A DNA stretch of 37,040 nucleotides from Eubacterium sp. UBA4343 (GTDB lineage: Bacteria; Bacillota; Clostridia; Lachnospirales; Lachnospiraceae), in NCBI GenBank assembly GCA_002394235.1, contig DGTF01000036.1:1-37040 (forward strand). Direction: 5' to 3'. Positions 8,540 to 16,470 of the stretch are shown here, piece after piece. The position numbers and the translations under genes are program-made. The notes beneath the pieces are model-generated. The model worked only from the letters and a program-made list of their open reading frames with translations. It made no database searches and had not been told where the DNA came from. The first letter of the stretch is position 1; every line of letters begins with the position of its first letter.

Positions 8540-9314
8540 TGCCCGGATCCCCTCCTTCCCCTGCATCGGTATGTCCGCATTCCTTCCACATCTTCCCCTC
8601 TTTTTGACCACTTTTCTCTTCCCTATGCCCGACAGGATCTTTCTGCCCGGGAAGAAACAGAACGCCGTCACGGATCTCAACGAGTCTCTGTGCCCTTGCC
8701 GCAATTCCGGGATCATGCGTGATCATAAGAATACTGGATCCCTCCCGGTTCAGCTCCTGAAACAGATCCATGACCTGACTGCCGGATTTTGAATCCAGAG
8801 CGCCGGTAGGCTCATCCGCAAGAATAATTTTTGGTCGGTTCGCAATCGCGCGCGCAATCGCGGTCCGCTGCTTCTGGCCACCGGAGAGCTGATTTGGCCG
8901 GAAATCCACCCGCTCCGACAGGCCAACCCGGGCCAGTGCCTCCTTCGCCAGCTCCCGTCTTTTTTTCTTTGGCAGGCCGGCATAGGTCAGTGGCAGTTCC
9001 ACATTCTCCAGCGCGGTCATGTACGGCAGCAGCTGAAAGTTCTGAAATACAAACCCGATTTTTGCCAGCCGCAGGTCAGCGAGCTCATTATCCGAAAGTT
9101 TCGATACTTCGTTCCCGTCCAGGATCAGCGTACCGCTGGTCGGCTGATCCAGACAGCCGATCAGGTTCATCAGCGTCGATTTTCCGGATCCGGACGGTCC
9201 CATGACCGCCACGTATTCTCCCTCGTCCATCGAAAAATTCACATCCCTGAGAACCGGTACTTCAAGCTTTCCCTGAATATAATTTTTATAGATATGTCTG
9301 CATTCAAGGATCAT
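8529..9314 (-). CDS. ABC transporter ATP-binding protein (MacB/LolD type)
   Basis: 261-residue cytoplasmic ATPase. Walker A is G-P-S-G-S-G-K-S-T (39-47), the signature is L-S-G-G-Q (143-147), Walker B ends in A-D-E-P-T (166-170), and the H-loop histidine is H200. The spacing and the [15 protein letters not shown] context are those of the LolD/MacB subfamily. The core ends near residue 222. A charged tail of about 40 residues follows and overlaps the start of the next adaptor gene, so its length may simply reflect the overlapping arrangement. It sits between two adaptor genes, 12 bp after the first. Partner of the permease at 4976. Confidence 0.95.
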   Translation of the reverse strand: MILECRHIYKNYIQGKLEVPVLRDVNFSMDEGEYVAVMGPSGSGKSTLMNLIGCLDQPTSGTLILDGNEVSKLSDNELADLRLAKIGFVFQNFQLLPYMTALENVELPLTYAGLPKKKRRELAKEALARVGLSERVDFRPNQLSGGQKQRTAIARAIANRPKIILADEPTGALDSKSGSQVMDLFQELNREGSSILMITHDPGIAARAQRLVEIRDGVLFLPGQKDPVGHREEKSGQKEGKMWKECGHTDAGEGGDPGNEG

Positions 9315-9326
9315 TTCGGCACCTCC

Positions 9327-10754
9327 TCAGTCTGCGGCAACGGCGCCGCCGGCTACCTGTCCGTCATCTGTGCTGTCAGCGTATCCTTCTGATCCGCCCT
9401 CCGATCCCTGCGCCGCTTCCTGCTGCGCCGCTGACAGCTCCGGGTTATTGCTGCTCTCGGTCTCACGATATTCTGACGATGAAATCGTATCGTCGTAGTA
9501 GCTCCCGGAAATCACGTCATTTCCGGAGAGCGGAATCGAACTCGAGGACATCACGCCTTCCATTCCGGATTCCGATGGCATCTCACTCATCGGGGCTGTT
9601 GCCATGCCCTCCTTCAGATCCGGAGATGGTATTGCCAGAGAATCCTCCATGGTGATTCCCTCTGTGATCTGCACCTCTCCGGTTGTATCATCGCTCTCTC
9701 CCAGCTTTACCTCACGCTTCTCGAGCTTTCCGTTCTTCCCTGCCGCCCATACGAAGGGATGTTTCTCATCAGACTGATCGACCATATACGAACCGATCCA
9801 GATTCCCTTGCTCTTATCCACTTTGCTTCCGGTATCCGTCTGCATGTATACATGCTGTCCCAGCATGAGTCCATCGCTGTTCTCGAGTTGCACATAAAAA
9901 GGATAGTTTGTGCCTCCGGAAGACGACGCTCCGCTGTACCCATAATCGTTATTGCTGCTGACGGTATTCTCGGTGTCAATTTTGTTTATGGTTCCCTTCC
10001 AGGTTTTGCTATCGTCCACTCTGGAATGAACAATGACCGGCGTCCCCTCGGACAGCGTTCCGACATTCTGTTCATTGACGGTGCCCTTCACCCGGTAGTC
10101 TCCGGTTTTGATTATCGTGATATAGGAGGTATCCGTACCGTCAGAAGAGGCTGATGTTCCGTCATTGATGCTCTTAACCACACCGTCCATCTGGCTGGTC
10201 ACCGTCGCGTTGTTGATGTTGTCCTGCAGCTTCCGGATGTCCTGCTGCTTGCTCTGGATATCGAGTTGCTTCTGCTGCTGGGAGAGCTGCTGTTCCTGAA
10301 TCCGGATGGTATAATCCGCCTGCTCCGATGCCGAAGCGGAGGCCTTCTCCTTTGTCAGCTGACTGATTGTCTGTCCCATTGAGGTATACTCGTTATTCAG
10401 CCTCTGAAGATCGATATTTGCCTGCTCCAGATCCTGCTGGTATTTTGTCGTGTCATAAGTGAAAAGTGCATCGCCCTTCTTCACTTCCTGTCCCACGGCG
10501 ACCTTCAGGTCCTTCACCTCAGCGTCCGTGTTCTTGTTCACAGACCAGGTTTCCTGCGTCTCCACCGTACCAGCATAGTAGTTGTTCGTTCCGAGCGATC
10601 CGGTATCAGCAAGGTTTGACACCAGATCGACGTACGCTGTTTCTCCTGTTTTATCCGTTTTGTTATTCGCTGCATGCATGCGGATGACTCCGACTGTCAA
10701 AGCACCCGCAGCGGCAATAATCAGCACAAGAATGCCTGCTTTTTTCCTGTTCAT
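9327..10754 (-). CDS. HlyD/RND-type adaptor protein of the ABC exporter (first adaptor)
   Basis: 475 residues. An N-terminal membrane anchor (about 7-24) is followed by a lipoyl half-motif (L-K-V-A-V-G-Q-E-V-K-K-G-D-A-L, 83-97), a long Gln-rich coiled coil (about 103-182), the second lipoyl half (T-S-Q-M-D-G-V-V-K-S-I) and a beta-barrel region. From about residue 390 a Ser/Glu/Gly/Ala-rich acidic tail looks disordered. In such systems the adaptor joins the permease outside the membrane; in a Gram-positive cell it would lie at the wall face. It has normal architecture, unlike the second adaptor, which makes two non-identical adaptors per exporter. The ATG at 10754 follows AAAGGAGC. The 51-bp gap to the upstream gene lacks a terminator. 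Confidence 0.88.
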   Translation of the reverse strand: MNRKKAGILVLIIAAAGALTVGVIRMHAANNKTDKTGETAYVDLVSNLADTGSLGTNNYYAGTVETQETWSVNKNTDAEVKDLKVAVGQEVKKGDALFTYDTTKYQQDLEQANIDLQRLNNEYTSMGQTISQLTKEKASASASEQADYTIRIQEQQLSQQQKQLDIQSKQQDIRKLQDNINNATVTSQMDGVVKSINDGTSASSDGTDTSYITIIKTGDYRVKGTVNEQNVGTLSEGTPVIVHSRVDDSKTWKGTINKIDTENTVSSNNDYGYSGASSSGGTNYPFYVQLENSDGLMLGQHVYMQTDTGSKVDKSKGIWIGSYMVDQSDEKHPFVWAAGKNGKLEKREVKLGESDDTTGEVQITEGITMEDSLAIPSPDLKEGMATAPMSEMPSESGMEGVMSSSSIPLSGNDVISGSYYDDTISSSEYRETESSNNPELSAAQQEAAQGSEGGSEGYADSTDDGQVAGGAVAAD

Positions 10755-10805
10755 AATGCTCCTTTCGTTTTACGAATGGCTGCGCTGAACTGAACCATTT
10801 CAGGT

Positions 10806-12977
10806 TCACTGCGCATTCTGATCCGATATTTTATTTTCTTTCAGGATCTTCAAAGCTTCATCGTCCGGATTGAAGTAGACGGTTCTGTCGTCCTGCTCGC
10901 CCTGATAGGCAGCCGACATGTACCACCAGGAGCCGTCTTCCTCTGCGTCCGTATAATAACCGCGGATCTGTGTGACATGCTGAAGAAAATCTGAAATTTC
11001 ATCAGGATCCGTCAGCAGATAACTGTTCTCTCCGCTCTGTATATCCACGGACAGGATGTCGCTGCTGATTCCCTCCTCGTCTCCGGATGAGCCCTTCAAC
11101 AGATTGATGCCGTGATTCTTCAGAAATTCCAATGTCCTGCAGTATTCCGGATAGAGATACAGCTCATATACATCCATCTGTCTGCCATCAATGGAAATCC
11201 CATCGGACCAGTCCTTCGGTGTGAACCGAAGGGTACCAACAGGTTCCTGCTTTTGAATCGCCGTGAGATCCGTTGCGTTGGAATCGTCTCTCAACGCCTG
11301 AATCAGGTCATGGATTTCCTCCTGAGACAGATCCGGTGTCGTCCCCGGGCCTTTCGCGATCTCCCACGGACAGATTTCAACGCTTTCAATCGCGGACGGA
11401 TCCACAAAATTGGCAGGATAATTATTCTTCCTCCAGGAAGAATCCGCCGAAAGCACGTTCTCTGCCTTCCGGAGTGCCTTATCCGACACCTGATACTGCC
11501 GGTATACAACGCCGCCGTTTTTCATATGGAACATGACACAGATATTTGGAACATACTCTGTCTCCCCTGCCTGTTCCGCATTTTTCACGCCCTCTTCCGC
11601 CAGCGTATAGATGGACATAAAATCTCCAGTCTCCGTTTTCTTCAGCATGGGTATGGCATTCTGACTCATATCCCAATAGCTGTACTCACCGAGAATACGG
11701 ATTCCGTCACTGCATGGGATCATTGACATCGACAGAATCTGATCTGTTTCCGGAAGCCAGCTGTCATATCCAAAGGGATTTACGATCATGAGTGCGAGAA
11801 GCAGGGCTGTTCCGGCATACTCCGCGGCAAGGGAGACCCAGTGTCTCGGAATACTCTTCAGATCTCTGCTGTAGATAAATTCGATGATGCCATTGATCAG
11901 AAAGACTCCGATCACAGAGAACACAACCCAGCTCACACTGCTGCTGTCCGTGCTTCTCGAGAGCAGCGCTCCAAACGCGATTCCGCCCGGAACGCTTACC
12001 AGAAGCTTTACACATGCCCCGAAGCCATGGTAGCAGAGAGAATTTTCCGCTGCCTCCGAACGTCTCCTTCTGTACAGAAGCAATCCGAGTATGACTGAAA
12101 AAATGAAGTATCCCGTCAGGAAAAGACCCGGAAGAAGCAGAGAATGTACCCGATCCGGAAGCAATGCTCCGAAAAGAGAGGACAGTCTGTCACTTCTCAG
12201 CCACATCAGCGAAAACGGGGACAGAAGCCAGATCACATTGCCACCTCTATCTGTATAGCTGCTGTATGTCACGAATTTTTCCAGAATCAGTGAACTGATC
12301 AGATAGAAGCATGTCGGCCCGTATCCCAGAAAAAATATTCCCGTCAGAAGTCCTGTCAGAAGTCTTCCGGTCAGAATCATCGCGAGGATGCAGACCCCAT
12401 AAATTGCAGAAAAAGCCAGGAGGAAGAACAGCGCCGATCCCGCCACCGTCCGGAGCGTATCCCGGGTCAGAAGCCCGTAGACTCCCCCGAACAGGAAATA
12501 TCCGCCGAACACATTCACGAGATATGGGACTGCCGCCGCAAGCCATCCTGCCGCAAACTTCACACAATACAGCTCATTGCGGGTAAGCGCCAGGCTGTGG
12601 TAAAAATCAGTTCTCTCCCTTGAATCCAGAAAATAAAACATCGTGCAGGCACACAGGAGTGCGGCGACGCCGACGGAAAGAATCGTAGGAATGTCACCCG
12701 ATCCAAGGCTTGACTCAAGTGCCTTTATCCGGAGGGAACGGATCATCTCCGCATAGTTTTTCCCTTTCTCGGCATATAGATTGTTGATGTTCAGAACCAG
12801 ATACAGACGCATCGGATATTCAAAAAACGCAATCACAGAGATCAGCACCGGGAGCCAGTAAGAGAGGCTGACCTCCTGCCGTATAAACCGAACGAGGCTG
12901 ATTTTCCGATCGGGATTTCTTCTCCCGGCAGACGCCCGCATGGATTTCTGTTTATGAATGAATGCTTCGAACATCAT
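10806..12977 (-). CDS. Large ABC-2-like multispan membrane protein (YtrC/YtrD-type permease, DUF6449-like)
   Basis: 723 residues. The N-terminal half has about nine hydrophobic segments (near 38-57, 98-117, 142-163, 178-203, 206-232, 285-308, 330-349, 357-375, 393-411). The C-terminal 300 residues are polar and probably extracytoplasmic. The segment F-Y-H-S-L-A-L-T-R-N-E-L-Y, with the first helices, is what I recall from permeases encoded with YtrA-type GntR regulators in Firmicutes. It overlaps the upstream ATPase gene by 26 bp, which supports a transporter pair. Substrate unknown; relatives are linked to cell-envelope stress. The DUF6449 assignment is from memory. Confidence 0.7.
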   Translation of the reverse strand: MMFEAFIHKQKSMRASAGRRNPDRKISLVRFIRQEVSLSYWLPVLISVIAFFEYPMRLYLVLNINNLYAEKGKNYAEMIRSLRIKALESSLGSGDIPTILSVGVAALLCACTMFYFLDSRERTDFYHSLALTRNELYCVKFAAGWLAAAVPYLVNVFGGYFLFGGVYGLLTRDTLRTVAGSALFFLLAFSAIYGVCILAMILTGRLLTGLLTGIFFLGYGPTCFYLISSLILEKFVTYSSYTDRGGNVIWLLSPFSLMWLRSDRLSSLFGALLPDRVHSLLLPGLFLTGYFIFSVILGLLLYRRRRSEAAENSLCYHGFGACVKLLVSVPGGIAFGALLSRSTDSSSVSWVVFSVIGVFLINGIIEFIYSRDLKSIPRHWVSLAAEYAGTALLLALMIVNPFGYDSWLPETDQILSMSMIPCSDGIRILGEYSYWDMSQNAIPMLKKTETGDFMSIYTLAEEGVKNAEQAGETEYVPNICVMFHMKNGGVVYRQYQVSDKALRKAENVLSADSSWRKNNYPANFVDPSAIESVEICPWEIAKGPGTTPDLSQEEIHDLIQALRDDSNATDLTAIQKQEPVGTLRFTPKDWSDGISIDGRQMDVYELYLYPEYCRTLEFLKNHGINLLKGSSGDEEGISSDILSVDIQSGENSYLLTDPDEISDFLQHVTQIRGYYTDAEEDGSWWYMSAAYQGEQDDRTVYFNPDDEALKILKENKISDQNAQ

Positions 12978-13854
12978 ACCCGGCCACCTCCGTTTCTGTA
13001 ATAAAGATCTCCTCCAGTGTCAGCGGCAGATTCTCCGCGAAGATCGGATTCATTCTTTCAATGATATCCATGACATTCTGGTAAGATCCTCTGGCAACAA
13101 TCGTGAGAATTGAGCCTCTCTTCTCACTCAGAATCACATCGAGACGTGATTTCAGCTCTTCTTCCATCATGGGATCTCTCAGGACAACCTGCACCTTCTG
13201 CATGTTGAATTTCATGTCATCGAGGGCACTGGACAGGAGAAGCTTTCCATGATGTAAAAGTCCTACATGGTCGCAGATGTCTTCCATCTCCCGCAGATTA
13301 TGCGAGGCAATCACGGGGACAAATTCCCGGTCCAGAATCTCCGAAGCCAGAAGTCCCTTGACTGCCTGACGGACGACAGGATCCAGCCCGTCGAAGGTCT
13401 CGTCGCAGAGAAGGTATTTTGTACCGGAACAGATACCGAGAAACAGGGACAGCTGCTTCTTCATCCCTTTGGAAAATGCGTTGATTCTGCGTTTCTTGTC
13501 CATCCCGATTTTGCTGAGAAGTTCCAGAAACCGCTTTTCCTGAAAATCCGGATAAATGGTTTTCCAGATGCTGGTCATTGTGACCGGCGTTGCATTCACC
13601 GGGAAGTAGCTGAGATCCGGAATAAAGCAGACGTCAGCCTTTGCCGCCGGATTGTCCCACACCGGAATACCGTCAATAAGGATTTCTCCTGTATCCTGCT
13701 TCAGCACTCCGGCGATCATGCGAAGCAGAGTACTCTTGCCTGAACCGTTCGTTCCTACCAGTCCGAAGACCTCTCCCTCATTAATAGCGGACGTAACCTC
13801 CCGGAGAGCCTGAACGTCCTGGAACTTCTTTGACACATTTATTAACTCGATCAT
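12952..13854 (-). CDS. ABC transporter ATP-binding protein (YtrB-like)
   Basis: 300 residues. Walker A is G-T-N-G-S-G-K-S-T (34-42), a variant signature F-S-K-G-M sits at 127-131, Walker B is Y-L-L-C-D-E-T-F-D-G-L-D (147-158), and H185 is the H-loop histidine. The K-G-M signature and the T-F-D Walker B variant, rather than E-P-T, fit the ABC-2/YtrB-BcrA class. The C-terminal 90 residues form an extra domain. The start overlaps the GntR gene stop by four bases (ATGA), so regulator and ATPase are probably translationally coupled. It pairs with the permease at 10806-12977. Confidence 0.92.
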   Translation of the reverse strand: MIELINVSKKFQDVQALREVTSAINEGEVFGLVGTNGSGKSTLLRMIAGVLKQDTGEILIDGIPVWDNPAAKADVCFIPDLSYFPVNATPVTMTSIWKTIYPDFQEKRFLELLSKIGMDKKRRINAFSKGMKKQLSLFLGICSGTKYLLCDETFDGLDPVVRQAVKGLLASEILDREFVPVIASHNLREMEDICDHVGLLHHGKLLLSSALDDMKFNMQKVQVVLRDPMMEEELKSRLDVILSEKRGSILTIVARGSYQNVMDIIERMNPIFAENLPLTLEEIFITETEVAGYDVRSIHS

Positions 13855-14225
13855 TCCTGTACCCCTCCAAAGATTTCATCGACAAGTCGGGTACAGCCTT
13901 CCCGGTCGACCCCAAGCTCTCTGCCTTCCTTCAGACATTCCTTCATCTTGTCCTTCCAGATATTTTGCTTTCGCTCCGCCAGAGAAGACGGATTGCCGGA
14001 AACGAAGTTTCCTCGTCCCTTCACCGTGTAAATGTAACCCTCTTTCTCCAGCACCGCATAGGCCTTCTGAATTGTATTCGGATTAATCGACAACTCCTGC
14101 GCCAGCTGCCGCACGGAAGAAATCTTCTCATCCGGCGCCAGAACGCCCTTAATAATCAGCATCTCGTAGTAATCCGCGATCTGCTCATAGATCGGACGCC
14201 GATCCTGGTAGTCAATCGCAATCAA
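13851..14225 (-). CDS. YtrA-subfamily GntR transcriptional repressor
   Basis: 124 residues starting from TTG. A winged helix-turn-helix fills about 10-78 (S-S-V-R-Q-L-A-Q-E-L-S-I-N-P-N-T-I-Q-K-A-Y, then V-K-G-R-G-N-F-V). A helical tail of about 45 residues follows, with no large effector domain, as is typical of YtrA regulators. I chose the TTG at 14225 because GGAGGG precedes it by 7 nt and the family starts with the I-D-Y-x-D-R-R-P-I-Y-E-Q segment. The upstream ATG at 14291 lies inside the promoter, ahead of the expected transcript start. First gene of the operon running to 4976. The palindrome over its promoter suggests autorepression, probably relieved by an envelope-active compound; this is inference from the family. 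Confidence 0.88.
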   Translation of the reverse strand: MIAIDYQDRRPIYEQIADYYEMLIIKGVLAPDEKISSVRQLAQELSINPNTIQKAYAVLEKEGYIYTVKGRGNFVSGNPSSLAERKQNIWKDKMKECLKEGRELGVDREGCTRLVDEIFGGVQE

Positions 14226-14265
14226 AGCTTTCCCTCCTTCCGCCTCAGAAAAAGTCTCTGTATAC

Positions 14266-14299
14266 TGTGTACTATATAACGCAGTACACATGATGTCAA
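14266..14299 (-). promoter_or_regulatory. Promoter and palindromic operator of the YtrA-type operon
   Basis: On the minus strand a perfect -35 TTGACA (14294-14299) is followed after 17 bp by TATAGT (14271-14276). A perfect 8-bp inverted repeat, TGTGTACT (14266-14273) and AGTACACA (14283-14290) with a 9-bp spacer, covers the -10 and most of the spacer. A bound dimer would exclude polymerase, so this is the likely site of the GntR repressor encoded just downstream. The predicted leader is about 40 nt. Confidence 0.82.
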
Positions 14300-14353
14300 G
14301 AAAAAGACCGCTGGATCGGCCCCGGTTTGCAGCCGGCGCGAATCCAGCGGTCT
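14300..14353 (-). terminator. Rho-independent terminator of the aspS operon
   Basis: On the minus strand AGACCGCTGGAT and ATCCAGCGGTCT (12 bp, plus-strand arms at 14342-14353 and 14305-14316) flank a GC-rich loop and run straight into TTTTTC. The T-run ends exactly where the -35 box of the next operon begins. About 80 bp separate it from the aspS stop codon. Confidence 0.85.
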
Positions 14354-14432
14354 GTGACTGTTCAAATGATAACCATGATATGGCCGGGTCAGGGCGGGTA
14401 TCTGCCAGAACCCATGCCCGGCTTCCCGTCGG

Positions 14433-16223
14433 TTATTCTTCCGCAGGAATCTCCAGTCCCAGCTCATCCAGCTGCTTCTGATCCACTCTGGAAGGTGCCT
14501 CGGTCATGAGATCGGATGCGTCCTTAACCTTCGGGAACGCGATAACGTCGCGGATGGTATCCGCCTGCGCCATCAGCATGACGAGACGGTCAAGTCCGTA
14601 TGCCAGACCTGCATGCGGCGGAACGCCGTACTTGAACGCAGTAAGCAGGAACTTGAAATTCTCCCATGCGCGTTCTTTCGTGAAACCGAGAACCTCGAAC
14701 ATCTTTTCCTGAATGTCGTTCTGGTGAATCCGGACAGAGCCTCCGCCGATCTCATTGCCGTTCAGCGTGATATCATACGCCTTCGCGCGGACGGAACCCG
14801 GATCGGAGTCGATCTTGTCCCAGTCCTCCTCCATCGGCATGGTAAAGGGATGGTGCATCGCCATAAAGCGGTTCTCTTCATCAGACCACTCCAGAAGCGG
14901 GAATTCAACAATCCAAAGGAAACGGAAATCATCCTTCCTGGTGAGCCCCAGCTCATCGCGGAAATGCAGGCGAAGCTGTCCAAGCACATTCCACACAATC
15001 TTGTTGCGATCCGCCGCAAAGAGCAGAAGGTCACCCTTTTCACCCTTCATTGCGCCAATCAGAGCCGCTTCCTGATCTTCCGTCATAAATTTCGAGAAGG
15101 AGGATTTCACTGTTCCATCGTCCTTCAGCTGAATATATGCCAGACCGCCTGCGCCCATGCCCTTTGCCATCTCGGCAAGCTTGTCGATCTGCTTGCGTCC
15201 CATGTTGCCCTGTCCCTTGACATTGATGCCGCGAACCGAACCATCCTTCAACGCCAGGGCGTTTTTAAATACCGCAAAGTCAAAGTCCTTTACAACCTCT
15301 GACACATCCACAAGCTCAAGACCGAAGCGGACATCCGGCTTATCTGACCCAAAGCGGTTCATCGCCTCAATCCAGGTCATTCTCGGGATAGGTGTTGGAA
15401 CATCAACATTCAGCGTCTTCTTGAACAGGTATTTCAGATATCTTTCATTGACATCGATGACATCATCCACATCTACGAAGGACAGCTCCATATCGATCTG
15501 TGTGAACTCCGGCTGGCGGTCCGCACGAAGATCCTCATCACGGAAACACCTGGCCAGCTGAATATACCGGTCATACCCCGAGCACATCAGAAGCTGCTTG
15601 AACAGCTGTGGAGACTGCGGCAGCGCATAAAAACTTCCGGGATGAATCCGGCTCGGAACGAGGTAGTCACGGGCACCCTCAGGGGTACTCTTGCCAAGCA
15701 TAGGCGTCTCGATCTCCATGAATCCTTCATCGTGGAAAAACTCACGTGTATAATAAGCCACATCGGAACGAAGCTTCATATTTCTCTGGAGATCCGGTCG
15801 ACGGAGGTCAAGGTAGCGATGAGCAAGACGGATTTCATCCTTCGTCTTGCTGTTCTCCTCGATCGGAAATGGCGGTGTCTCGGACTCTGCCAGAATTCTG
15901 AGGTAATTGACGAGAACCTCCATCGATCCAGTCGCAAGCTTCTCATTCACCGCTCCCTCACGTTTCCGGACGGTTCCCCTTACCGCAATTACAAATTCCG
16001 ACCGGAGCTTTGTCGCCTTGCTGAAGCACTCCTCCTCGGTCTCCTTGCTGTCAAAAATCAGCTGCATGATTCCGGAACGATCTCTGAGGTCCACGAAAAT
16101 AATACCGCCCTTGTTGCGGCTCTTCTGTACCCAGCCCATCAGAGTCACTTCGCTGCCGATCATATCAGCAGTCACCTCCGCAGCTCTGCAGGTCCGTTTC
16201 ATTCCCTTCATACTTTCCGCCAT
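14433..16223 (-). CDS. aspS: Aspartyl-tRNA synthetase (bacterial type)
   Basis: 596-residue class II synthetase. The N-terminal OB-fold anticodon-binding domain (about 20-110, with G-W-V-Q-K-S-R-N-K-G-G-I-I-F) leads into the catalytic core. Motif 2 is in the C-F-R-D-E-D-L-R-A-D-R-Q-P-E-F-T-Q region, a GAD insertion domain occupies about 290-420, and motif 3 is in G-L-A-Y-G-L-D-R-L-V. The GAD domain and length mark the bacterial AspRS. It may charge tRNA(Asn) as well if the organism uses the GatCAB route; the sequence alone does not decide this. The ATG at 16223 follows AAGGAG. Last gene of the housekeeping array, separated from hisS by repeat B1. Confidence 0.97.
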   Translation of the reverse strand: MAESMKGMKRTCRAAEVTADMIGSEVTLMGWVQKSRNKGGIIFVDLRDRSGIMQLIFDSKETEEECFSKATKLRSEFVIAVRGTVRKREGAVNEKLATGSMEVLVNYLRILAESETPPFPIEENSKTKDEIRLAHRYLDLRRPDLQRNMKLRSDVAYYTREFFHDEGFMEIETPMLGKSTPEGARDYLVPSRIHPGSFYALPQSPQLFKQLLMCSGYDRYIQLARCFRDEDLRADRQPEFTQIDMELSFVDVDDVIDVNERYLKYLFKKTLNVDVPTPIPRMTWIEAMNRFGSDKPDVRFGLELVDVSEVVKDFDFAVFKNALALKDGSVRGINVKGQGNMGRKQIDKLAEMAKGMGAGGLAYIQLKDDGTVKSSFSKFMTEDQEAALIGAMKGEKGDLLLFAADRNKIVWNVLGQLRLHFRDELGLTRKDDFRFLWIVEFPLLEWSDEENRFMAMHHPFTMPMEEDWDKIDSDPGSVRAKAYDITLNGNEIGGGSVRIHQNDIQEKMFEVLGFTKERAWENFKFLLTAFKYGVPPHAGLAYGLDRLVMLMAQADTIRDVIAFPKVKDASDLMTEAPSRVDQKQLDELGLEIPAEE

Positions 16224-16246
16224 GGTTAATTGTCTCCTTATTTTCT

Positions 16247-16256
16247 TTTATATCAG
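16247..16256 (-). promoter_or_regulatory. Possible extended -10 promoter for aspS
   Basis: The minus strand reads CTGATATAAAA, an extended -10 (TG-N-TATAAA) without a recognisable -35, about 25 nt before the aspS ATG. The leader would be very short. Suggestive only. Confidence 0.3.
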
Positions 16257-16470
16257 ATTCTGTCTGCGTCTTCGAAGAGCTTATTTAATAACTGTATAAG
16301 CTACGGATTGCTCCGTGCTTCGCACTCCCGCAATCCTACAGGCATTCGCGTTTTCGCCGTGTTTCACACGGCTTCACGCTCATACCTGTTGCCTTCGAAA
16401 TCGCATCCAGTCTCTTACACACGCTTCGCGCGTGACGATCCTGTCTGCGTTTTCGAAGAGCTTATACAGT
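16256..16470. repeat. Repeat B1: element with 12-bp terminal inverted repeats and a 29-bp bracketing direct repeat
   Basis: ACTGTATAAGCT (16291-16302) and AGCTTATACAGT (16459-16470) are perfect terminal inverted repeats, 180 bp end to end, with ATA on both outer sides. The left 46 bp match repeat B2 (25870-25924) with one difference. Internal hairpins include GGATTGC/GCAATCC, GTGC-TTC-GCAC, GCCGTGT-TTC-ACACGGC and CACGC/GCGTG. A 29-bp sequence containing TCGAAGAGCTTAT also occurs directly at 16256-16284 and 16437-16465, 181 bp apart with two mismatches. The right inverted repeat contains the hisS stop codon. No transposase is present, so it resembles a non-autonomous MITE or REP-like element. 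Confidence 0.75.

Noticed and set aside
16224..16461. T-box leader before aspS
   Set aside because: No T-box sequence or specifier stem is visible; the gap is explained by repeat B1 and a short leader.
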